Source: Variovorax sp. CF079 (lineage in GTDB: Bacteria > Pseudomonadota > Gammaproteobacteria > Burkholderiales > Burkholderiaceae_C). From it: 64,000 bases of DNA. The stretch covers positions 62,001 through 126,000 of the forward strand of contig NZ_FMZU01000014.1 of NCBI RefSeq assembly GCF_900101545.1, in the 5' to 3' direction. Numbering within the stretch: position 1 is the first letter of the stretch; every line of letters begins with the position of its first letter. The notes beneath the pieces are model-generated. The model was not told where the DNA came from. It was given only the letters and a program-made list of their open reading frames with translations, and ran no database searches. Made by a program: the position numbers and the translations under genes. Below are positions 57,267 through 64,000 of this stretch, piece by piece.

Positions 57267-59597
57267 TCAGGGCCCCGGCTGCATGAGCGCCCACATGCGC
57301 GCGGGCGTGAGCGGCATGTCCAGGCGAGGCGTGAGCCCGGCCATGCCGTTGCGCGCCAGCGCATCGGCCACGGCATTGACGACTGCCGGCGTGGCGCCGA
57401 TGGTGCCCAGCTCGCCCACGCCCTTCACGCCCAGCGGGTTGTTGAGGCAGGGCGTGCTCTGGTCCATCTCGGTCTTGAACATCGAGGCGATGATGTCGGC
57501 TCGCGGCGCGGCGTAGTCCATCAGGCTGCCGGTCAGCGGCTGGCCGGTTTCGATGTCGTAGACCACGCGCTCGCACAGCGCCTGGCCGATGCCCTGCACG
57601 GCGCCGCCTTCGAGCTGGCCGCGAACGATCATCGGGTTGACCACGCGGCCGACGTCGTTGACCGAGGCATAGGCCAGCACGCTCACATCGCCGGTGGGCG
57701 GGTCGATCTCGACCTCGCAGATGTGGCAGCCGTTGGGCCAGGTCGGGCCGGCGACGGCGCTGGTGGAGTCGACGAAGATCTGCCGATCCGGCTGGCGTCC
57801 GGCCAGGGTGAACAGGTCGAGCTGCAGATCGGTGCCGGCGACCTTGAAAACGCCGCCCGCGTAGCTGAGGTCGGCAGGCGCGACTTCGAGCTCCTGCGCG
57901 GCAAGCGCCTTCGCCTTGTCGATGGTGCGCTCGGCACCGATGCGAACGGCCGAGCCGCCGGTGAAGAGCGAACGCGAGCCGGCGCTGCCGAAGCCGTCGC
58001 CGCGGTCGGTGTCGCCCAGCACGATGCGCACTTTCTCGATCGGCACGCCGAAGGCATCGACCGCCAGTTGCGCCAGCGTGGTCGCGATGCCCTGCCCCAT
58101 GGCGTTGACGGCGGAGAACACCTCGATGACGCCGTCGGCCTGCACCGAGACCGTCACGCGCTCCTCGAACACGTTGCCGCCGGTCCATTCGAGGAAAGTC
58201 GCGATGCCGAGCCCGCGCAACCGGCCCTGGCGCTTGGACTGCGCCGCGCGCGCATCGAATCCCTGCCAATCGGCCAGCTTCAGCGCCTGGTCCATCACCG
58301 ACTCGAACTTGCCGGTGTCGTAGGTCTGCTGCATCGGGTTCGTGTAGGGCATCTGCGCCGGCTGGATGAAGTTGCGCCGGCGCAACTCGATGCGGTCGAT
58401 GCCGGTCTGGCGCGCGGCCTCGTCCATCAGCCGCTCGATGGTGTAGATCGCCTCCGGCCGGCCGGCGCCCCGGTAGGCGCCCGTCGGCGCGGTATGGGTC
58501 AGCACCGCATGGAAATGGAAGTCGATGGTCTGGATGTCGTAGACGCTGGTCTGCACCCAGGGGCCGATCAGGAGCTGGATCACGACGCCGGTGCCGCCCG
58601 CGTAGGCGCCGACGTTGGCCAGGGTCCTGATGCGCAGCCCGAGAATCTTGCCCCTGGCGTCGAGCGCCAGCTCCGCATGGGCCTCGATGTCGCGGCCATG
58701 CCAGCTCGAAAGGAATTCCTCGCTGCGGTCGGCCACCCACTTCACCGGCCGCCGCACCGCGCGCGCGGCAAAGGCCACGACGATGTCTTCCGGGTAGGCG
58801 CTGGTCTTCATGCCGAAGCCGCCGCCGACATCGCCCACCACCACGCGCACCTGCTCCTTGGGCAGGCCGATCGCGTCGCAGACCGAATTGCGCACGCCCG
58901 AGGGCATCTGGGTGCTCATGCGCAGGGTGATCCGTTCCGAGGCGGCGTCGAAATCGGCCAGCACCGAGCGCGGCTCGATCGTGAGCGCGACCACCCGCTG
59001 GTTGACGACGTCGAGCGCGACCACGTGGCTGGCCTTGGCGAAGGCGGCGCTCGTCGCTTCCCTGCTGCCGTGGCGCATCTCGGCGGCGATGTTGCCGGTG
59101 GCCTCGTCCCAAACCAGGGGCGCGCCATCCGCCGTCGCGCCGGCGAGGTCGACCACCATCGGCAGCGCTTCGTAGTCGACCATCACCGCCTCGGCCGCAT
59201 CGCGCGCCTCGCGCGCGGTTTCAGCGATCACGGCAGCGACCGGCTCGCCGACGAAACGAACCCGGTCGAGCGCCAGCACATGCCGCGGCGGCGCCGCGCA
59301 GTCGGTGCCGTCGGCGCGCGTGAAGCCCGCGGCGCCCGGCAGGGGCTTGACGCCGGCGCCGTGCAGCTCCGCACCGGTGAGGATGCGCAGCACACCCGGC
59401 ATGGCGGCGGCCGACGCGGTGTCGAGCGACGCCAGCCGCGCGTGCGGATACGGGGAACGGACGAAGGCCAGAAAGGTCTGATTCGGTAGCGTGACGTCGT
59501 CGGTGAAACGCCCGGCGCCGGCCAGGAGGCTTTCATCTTCGAGTCGTCGAACGGCTTGGCCGCTGCCGAAGCGCATGGGATTGGTTTCTGTGCTCAC
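57267..59597 (-). CDS. Molybdenum hydroxylase large subunit, CoxL-like (form II), orphan
   Basis: 776-residue Mo-cofactor subunit of the xanthine oxidase/CO dehydrogenase family. Seen: N-terminal hammerhead domain (RRLEDESLLAGAGRFTDDV), GGGFGMKTSAYPED, the active-site loop AYRGAGR at 374-380 and the catalytic Glu in KGVGELGTIGA. AYRGAGR marks form II, not true CO dehydrogenase (AYxCSFR). No medium (FAD) or small (2Fe-2S) subunit gene lies beside it. Convergent with pobA, 6 bp gap. Confidence 0.9.
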   Translation of the reverse strand: MSTETNPMRFGSGQAVRRLEDESLLAGAGRFTDDVTLPNQTFLAFVRSPYPHARLASLDTASAAAMPGVLRILTGAELHGAGVKPLPGAAGFTRADGTDCAAPPRHVLALDRVRFVGEPVAAVIAETAREARDAAEAVMVDYEALPMVVDLAGATADGAPLVWDEATGNIAAEMRHGSREATSAAFAKASHVVALDVVNQRVVALTIEPRSVLADFDAASERITLRMSTQMPSGVRNSVCDAIGLPKEQVRVVVGDVGGGFGMKTSAYPEDIVVAFAARAVRRPVKWVADRSEEFLSSWHGRDIEAHAELALDARGKILGLRIRTLANVGAYAGGTGVVIQLLIGPWVQTSVYDIQTIDFHFHAVLTHTAPTGAYRGAGRPEAIYTIERLMDEAARQTGIDRIELRRRNFIQPAQMPYTNPMQQTYDTGKFESVMDQALKLADWQGFDARAAQSKRQGRLRGLGIATFLEWTGGNVFEERVTVSVQADGVIEVFSAVNAMGQGIATTLAQLAVDAFGVPIEKVRIVLGDTDRGDGFGSAGSRSLFTGGSAVRIGAERTIDKAKALAAQELEVAPADLSYAGGVFKVAGTDLQLDLFTLAGRQPDRQIFVDSTSAVAGPTWPNGCHICEVEIDPPTGDVSVLAYASVNDVGRVVNPMIVRGQLEGGAVQGIGQALCERVVYDIETGQPLTGSLMDYAAPRADIIASMFKTEMDQSTPCLNNPLGVKGVGELGTIGATPAVVNAVADALARNGMAGLTPRLDMPLTPARMWALMQPGP

Positions 59598-59712
59598 CGT
59601 GGTCCTTTTTGCTTTGAGCGATGGCTGCGAATGCGGGAACGACTATAGGGGCTTCAGGCAAATTCGGCTTGCGACGACAGCGCGCCTGCGGAAGCCGTGT
59701 ATACCTTCGACC

Positions 59713-60465
59713 ATGCAACTGCCCTGGCTTGCCCCTGGTGACCCCCTGCCCGATGCCGCTTCGGCCTGGGGCGAATCCGACCCCGTGCCAGGCCTTCTGG
59801 CCGCAGGTGGCGGGCTCGATGTCGCCAGCCTCCTTCACGCCTACGCCAACGGCATCTTCCCGTGGTTCAGCGAGGGCCAGCCGATCCTCTGGTGGAGCCC
59901 GGATCCGCGAATGGTGCTCGAAACCGCCGGCTTCAGGCTCCACCGTTCGCTGCGCAAGACGCTGGAGCGTTTCCGCGCCACCGCGGGCTGCGAAATCCGC
60001 ATCGACCACCGTTTTGAGACGGTGATCGATGCCTGCTCGCAGGCGCCGCGCATCGGCCAGACCGGCACCTGGATCCTGCCCGAGATGGTGCGCGCCTACA
60101 CGGATCTGCACCGCGCCGGCCATGCGCACAGCGTCGAAACCTGGATCGACGGCGAACTCGCGGGCGGCCTGTACTGCGTGGCAATCGGCCGCGCAGTCTT
60201 CGGCGAATCGATGTTCGCCCGCCGGCCCGACGCTTCCAAGATCGCGCTGGCGGCCCTGGTCTCGTTCTGCCGGCGGCACGGGATCGCGATGATCGATTGC
60301 CAGCAGAACACGGGCCACCTGGCCAGCCTGGGCGCACACGAGGTGCCGCGCGAACGTTTCCTGTCGCATGTGGCCGACGCACGCCTGCAAGCAGGCCCTG
60401 CGTGGCGTTTCGAGCCCGTATACTGGTCTGAACTCCTGCCTGCGCGACTTTCCTTCACGACGTGA
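59713..60465 (+). CDS. aat: Leucyl/phenylalanyl-tRNA-protein transferase
   Basis: N-degron enzyme adding Leu/Phe to N-terminal Lys/Arg for ClpAP degradation. 250 residues. Seen: GLLAAGGGLDVASLLHAYANGIFPWFSEGQPILWWSPDPR in pieces over 26-68, GGLYCVAIGRAVFGESMF, and DCQQNTGHLASLGA. Coupled with bpt through a GTGA overlap. Confidence 0.95.
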   Translation: MQLPWLAPGDPLPDAASAWGESDPVPGLLAAGGGLDVASLLHAYANGIFPWFSEGQPILWWSPDPRMVLETAGFRLHRSLRKTLERFRATAGCEIRIDHRFETVIDACSQAPRIGQTGTWILPEMVRAYTDLHRAGHAHSVETWIDGELAGGLYCVAIGRAVFGESMFARRPDASKIALAALVSFCRRHGIAMIDCQQNTGHLASLGAHEVPRERFLSHVADARLQAGPAWRFEPVYWSELLPARLSFTT

Positions 60466-61211
60466 CGCACCTCAAGGATCTCCCGCTCCACACGCTGCAG
60501 TTCTACGCGACAGCGCCCTATCCGTGCAGCTACCTGCCGGACAGGCAGGCGCGCTCGCAGGTCGCGACGCCGAGCCACCTGATCCACAACGACGCGTACT
60601 CGGACCTGGTGCTCGCCGGCTTCCGGCGCAGCGGAATGTTCACCTACAGGCCGCATTGCGACGGCTGCAGCGCCTGCATACCGCTGCGCGTACTGGCGAG
60701 CGCGTTCAAGCCCAATCGCAGCCAGCGCCGTGCCTTGGCACGCCATGCCGATCTGCAGGCCCGCGTGCTCAAGCTCTGCTTCGTGCCCGAGCACTACCAG
60801 CTCTACCTGCGCTACCAGAACGGCCGCCATGCCGGCGGCGGCATGGATCACGACAGCATCGACCAGTACACCCAGTTCCTGCTGCAAAGCAGGGTCAACT
60901 CGCGGCTGGTGGAGTTTCGCGAAACCCGGCCGGACGGCAGCGCGGGCGCCTTGAAGATGGTGTCGATCCTCGACGTGCTGAACGACGGAATCTCTGCGGT
61001 CTACACCTTCTACGAGCCCGAGGCGGGCGCGGGCTACGGCAACTACAGCGTGCTGTGGCAGATCGAGCAGGCCCGCAAGCTGGGCCTCGCCCACGTCTAT
61101 CTCGGCTACTGGATCGAGGGCAGCGCCAAGATGAACTACAAGGCCCGTTTTGCCCCGCATGAAGTGCTGATCGACGGCCGCTGGCAAGCGCCGACCCATT
61201 TCACCAAGTAA
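60462..61211 (+). CDS. bpt: Aspartate/glutamate leucyltransferase (Bpt/Ate)
   Basis: Adds Leu to N-terminal Asp/Glu, a second N-degron branch. 249 residues from a GTG start overlapping the aat stop. Seen: CSYLPDRQARSQVATPS, the Cys motif HCDGCSACIPLRV, FVPEHYQLYLRYQNGRH, and YLGYWIEGSAKMNYKARFAP in part. Confidence 0.94.
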   Translation: MTHLKDLPLHTLQFYATAPYPCSYLPDRQARSQVATPSHLIHNDAYSDLVLAGFRRSGMFTYRPHCDGCSACIPLRVLASAFKPNRSQRRALARHADLQARVLKLCFVPEHYQLYLRYQNGRHAGGGMDHDSIDQYTQFLLQSRVNSRLVEFRETRPDGSAGALKMVSILDVLNDGISAVYTFYEPEAGAGYGNYSVLWQIEQARKLGLAHVYLGYWIEGSAKMNYKARFAPHEVLIDGRWQAPTHFTK

Positions 61212-61241
61212 AATGGCAGCCGGTTCCACACCGCGTTGCCC

Positions 61242-62036
61242 ATGAGAAAACACCAATCAGACGTTCCTGCCGTGCCCGTCATCCAAGTGATCGAGCGCAT
61301 GTTCGCGCTGATCGACGTCTTGGCATCCCGGGAAGAAGCCATCTCTCTGAAGGAAATCAGCGAGAAGACGGGCTTGCACCCGTCCACCACCCATCGCATC
61401 CTGAACGACCTGGCGGTCGGCCGCTTCGTCGACCGGCCGGAGGCCGGCAGCTACCGGCTCGGCATGCGCCTGCTGGAGCTCGGGAACCTGGTCAAGGGTC
61501 GGCTCAACGTGCGCGATGCCGCGATGGCGCCGATGCGGGAACTGCACAAGCTCACGCAGCAGCCGGTGAACCTCAGCATGCGGCAGGGTGACGAGATCGT
61601 CTATATAGAGCGCGCCTACAGCGAGCGCTCGGGCATGCAGGTGGTGCGCGCCATCGGCGGCCGGGCGCCGCTGCACCTGACTTCCACCGGCAAGCTGTTC
61701 CTCGCGCTCGACGAACCCCAGCGGGTGCGCAGCTACGCCACGCGAACCGGCCTGGCCGGCCACACGCGCAACAGCATCACGCAGCTGCCGGCGCTGGAGC
61801 GCGAACTTTCCAAGGCGCGCCAGTACGGCATCGCCCGCGACAACGAGGAGCTCGAGCTCGGCGTGCGCTGCATGGCCGCAGGCATCTACGACGATCAGGG
61901 CAAGCTGGTTGCGGGGTTGTCGATCTCGGCGCCGGCAGACCGGCTCGACGACGGGTGGCTGCCGAAACTGCAGGCCACCGCCAACGAAATCTCGAACGCG
62001 CTCGGCTACAACGCGAACACGCCCGCTTCGGCCTGA
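61242..62036 (+). CDS. IclR-family transcriptional regulator
   Basis: 264 residues from ATG 61242 (TTG at 61236 is possible). Seen: helix-turn-helix ISLKEISEKTGLHPSTTHRILNDL and the IclR ligand domain (GGRAPLHLTSTGKLFLA, then ELELGVRCMAAGIYD). Its targets are not evident. 30 bp after bpt and may be co-transcribed; convergent with pbpG. Confidence 0.88.
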   Translation: MRKHQSDVPAVPVIQVIERMFALIDVLASREEAISLKEISEKTGLHPSTTHRILNDLAVGRFVDRPEAGSYRLGMRLLELGNLVKGRLNVRDAAMAPMRELHKLTQQPVNLSMRQGDEIVYIERAYSERSGMQVVRAIGGRAPLHLTSTGKLFLALDEPQRVRSYATRTGLAGHTRNSITQLPALERELSKARQYGIARDNEELELGVRCMAAGIYDDQGKLVAGLSISAPADRLDDGWLPKLQATANEISNALGYNANTPASA

Positions 62037-62054
62037 TCGCCAGGCCGGCGCGGC

Positions 62055-63218
62055 TCAGCCCGCAACGTGCGTTGCGACGGCCTGCTGCTGCGCAGCCGGA
62101 TTCACCATGTTGTGGGTGGCTTCGACCCAGCGGCGAACGCGCTCGGCATCGCCGATGCGGCCGAACTTGCCGGCCGAGTCGAGGAACACCATGATCAGCT
62201 TGCGCCCGGCGATCTTGGTCTGCATCACGAGGCATTGGCCGGCTTCCGAGATGTAGCCGGTCTTCTGCACGCCGATGTCCCAGTCCGGATTCTTGACCAG
62301 GCGATTCGTGGTGTTGTACTGCAGCACGCGGCTGCCGACTTCGACCTGGTACTCGGGCGAGGTGGAGAGCTGGCGCACCGTGGCGTCGGCATAGGCGGCA
62401 TTGACCAGCAGGGCCAGGTCTTGCGCACTCGACTGATTGCGGCTCGAGAGCCCGGTGGGCTCGACGTAGCGCGTGTCCTTCATGCCGAGCATCTTGGCCT
62501 TGGCGTTCATGACGCTCACGAAGGTGGCGAGGCCGCCCGGATAGGTGCGCCCGAGCGCGTGCGCCGCGCGGTTTTCGCTCGACATCAATGCCAGGTGCAG
62601 AAGTTCGCCGCGCGGCAGCGTGGTGCCGACCGTCAGGCGTGAACGGCTTCCTTTTTCGGTGTCGACGTCATCCTGGCTGATGGTGATCAGTTCGTCGGAA
62701 GGAAGGCGCGCCTCGCTGATGATCAACCCCGTCATGAGCTTGGTCAGCGAAGCGATGGGCAGCACTGCGTGGTCGTTCTTGCTGAAGAGCACTTCGCGCG
62801 TGTCTTGGTCGATCACCAGCGCGACGCTGGATTTCAGGTCGAGCGCATCTTCGGTGCTGTGCAGGCCGGCCAGCTGGCCGAAAGACTGCCGCGCCTCGAC
62901 CACACGCACCACCGACCGCCGCTGCACCGCCACCACCGTCTTGCCGCCCCGCTTGCGGATCGAAGCCACCACGTTGCGCCCGCCGCTCACGACGCGGTCG
63001 GCCTTGTCGTCATCCTTGACGCTGTGTTTCGATGCCGACTTGGCGCTGCTGCGCTTGCTGTCGGCACTCACCTGCTGGCCCTTCTTGCCTGCCGGCGGCT
63101 TCTTGGCTGCCTCCGCTGCGGGCAGCAAAAACGCCGTGGCGCAGAGCGCGACGGCGATGAGGCGGAATGCAGGAAGAAACCGCTGGCTGGAAACTCGGCA
63201 GAAACGGGCTTCGGGCAT
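62055..63218 (-). CDS. pbpG: D-alanyl-D-alanine endopeptidase PbpG (PBP7-like)
   Basis: Cuts peptidoglycan cross-links in the periplasm. 387 residues. Seen: signal peptide (FRLIAVALCATAFLLPAAEA), a Lys/Ser-rich linker of about 70 residues, then the S11 peptidase with SxxK at 157-160 (SLTK), SEN at 214-216 and KTG at 319-321. The ATG at 63218 has GGAGAG 6 bp upstream. Follows leuA on the same strand after a 116-bp AT-rich gap. Confidence 0.92.
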   Translation of the reverse strand: MPEARFCRVSSQRFLPAFRLIAVALCATAFLLPAAEAAKKPPAGKKGQQVSADSKRSSAKSASKHSVKDDDKADRVVSGGRNVVASIRKRGGKTVVAVQRRSVVRVVEARQSFGQLAGLHSTEDALDLKSSVALVIDQDTREVLFSKNDHAVLPIASLTKLMTGLIISEARLPSDELITISQDDVDTEKGSRSRLTVGTTLPRGELLHLALMSSENRAAHALGRTYPGGLATFVSVMNAKAKMLGMKDTRYVEPTGLSSRNQSSAQDLALLVNAAYADATVRQLSTSPEYQVEVGSRVLQYNTTNRLVKNPDWDIGVQKTGYISEAGQCLVMQTKIAGRKLIMVFLDSAGKFGRIGDAERVRRWVEATHNMVNPAAQQQAVATHVAG

Positions 63219-63334
63219 CAAAAACTCTCCAGCGGGACGAATAGAAACCGCAGTGTATCCAAATCAAAAAAGGCACGCAATATCAGTTACTTGCATCCCT
63301 TTCTTCATTAGAACCAAAGGATCCGTCGCAAGAA

Positions 63335-64000
63335 CTAACCTTGTGCCGCCACTCTCTCAGCTTGGCTCTGTAACTTGTTGAGCGCACTCAAATAAGCCTT
63401 GGCCGATGCCACCACGATGTCCGGATCGGCCCCCACGCCATTGACGACCCGGCCCGCATTCTGCAAACGCACCGTGACTTCGCCCTGACTCTCCGTCGAT
63501 CCGCTGATGGCATTGACCGAATACAGCACCATCTCCGCCCCGCTCTTCACGTGGGCCTCGATGGCCTTCAGCGAAGCATCAACCGGGCCATTGCCATCCG
63601 ACTCGCTCGTGACCTCCTTGCCATGCACCGTGAAAACGATTCGCGCCTGGGGCCGCTCGCCGGTTTCGCTGTGCTGCGACAAGGATACAAAACTAAACTG
63701 TTCCGCAACGTGCGAATGCTCCTCGGCGCTTACAAGTGCAAGGATATCTTCGTCAAATATTTCACTCTTTCGATCGGCGAGTTCTTTGAAGTGCGCGAAC
63801 GCGGCGTTGATGTCGGCCTCGCTCTCCATCGTTACGCCGAGCTCCTGCAGGCGCTGCTTGAAGGCGTTGCGGCCGCTCAGCTTGCCGAGCACGATCTTGT
63901 TGGCGGTCCAGCCCACATCCTCGGCGCGCATGATCTCGTAAGTGTCGCGCGCCTTGAGCACGCCATCCTGGTGGATGCCCGACGCGTGCGCGAAGGCATT
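63335..64000 (-). CDS. leuA: 2-Isopropylmalate synthase LeuA (5' part outside the window)
   Basis: First step of leucine synthesis. The C-terminal 221 residues are present; the catalytic barrel lies beyond the right edge. Seen: FAHASGIHQDGVLKARDTYE (the His-Ala-His-x-Ser-Gly type metal motif region), KLSGRNAFKQRL, and the regulatory domain ending PDIVVASAKAYLSALNKLQ. A stretch of rare, AT-rich codons covers about 63681-63795. Confidence 0.95.
   Translation of the reverse strand, partial: NAFAHASGIHQDGVLKARDTYEIMRAEDVGWTANKIVLGKLSGRNAFKQRLQELGVTMESEADINAAFAHFKELADRKSEIFDEDILALVSAEEHSHVAEQFSFVSLSQHSETGERPQARIVFTVHGKEVTSESDGNGPVDASLKAIEAHVKSGAEMVLYSVNAISGSTESQGEVTVRLQNAGRVVNGVGADPDIVVASAKAYLSALNKLQSQAERVAAQG

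Noticed and set aside
57267..59597. True CO dehydrogenase (CoxL form I)
   Set aside because: The active-site loop is AYRGAGR, not AYxCSFR, and CoxS/CoxM genes are absent.
1..64000. CRISPR arrays, insertion sequences, prophage or rRNA
   Set aside because: No regularly spaced repeats, transposase, integrase, phage structural proteins or rRNA sequence were found on reading through the window.

Overview
The window is GC-rich chromosomal DNA of a betaproteobacterium of the order Burkholderiales. Gene content, protein sequences and the polyol and sulfur gene layouts point to the Comamonadaceae, most like Variovorax; this is a judgement from familiarity, as no search was run. About 66 protein genes, one tRNA gene and one TPP riboswitch can be supported. 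No CRISPR array, insertion sequence, prophage or rRNA is visible.

Layout. (1) 1-14 kb holds two sulfur uptake clusters read leftward: hydrolase-sbp-cysT-cysW, and a longer set running sbp2, ssuE, a 45-residue membrane peptide, ssuA2, ssuD, ssuC, ssuA1, ssuB, mop and a serine acetyltransferase. A LysR/azoR pair and a ChrR-like flavin reductase lie between them. (2) 14-27 kb is mixed: yggX, mnmC, a 1072-residue membrane protein of unknown function, a transglutaminase, argP/argO, a crotonase, a hemolysin-III protein, an MFS carrier and two unknown proteins. (3) 27-34 kb is the sulfate reduction operon cysI-DUF934-cysH-cysD-cysN, followed by ferredoxin, a ferredoxin reductase with an apparent CTG start, and a PAP2 phosphatase. 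(4) 34.6-40 kb is thiamin: TPP riboswitch-cytX, thiD on the opposite strand, then thiO-thiS-thiG-thiE. (5) 40-42 kb has tRNA-Asn with a terminator and a run of small unknown genes. (6) 42-51 kb is a polyol operon: ABC transporter, polyol dehydrogenase, SDR, AraC regulator, xylulokinase. (7) 51-55 kb: a HtrA protease beside its probable QseBC/PmrAB-type two-component system. (8) 55-64 kb: pobR/pobA, an orphan CoxL-like subunit, the N-degron transferases aat-bpt, an IclR regulator, pbpG and the 3' part of leuA.

How the genes work together. Sulfate enters by Sbp-CysTW, is activated by CysDN, reduced by an APS-type CysH and by CysI, and is captured as cysteine through O-acetylserine. No CysJ flavoprotein is seen, so the ferredoxin pair after cysN is a plausible electron source. 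The ssu genes release sulfite from sulfonates into the same route. The thi genes make the thiazole half of thiamin, join it to the pyrimidine, and import and phosphorylate pyrimidine. The polyol genes import a sugar alcohol, oxidise it to a ketose and phosphorylate it.

The most interesting signals are non-coding. A family of about 50-bp hairpin repeats occurs three times, each directly 3' of a solute-binding-protein gene. A three-half-site PobR operator and a PmrA/QseB-type box before the protease gene look functional. A perfect LexA-type box has no known SOS gene after it. A peroxiredoxin start with its ribosome site survives as a 21-residue remnant.
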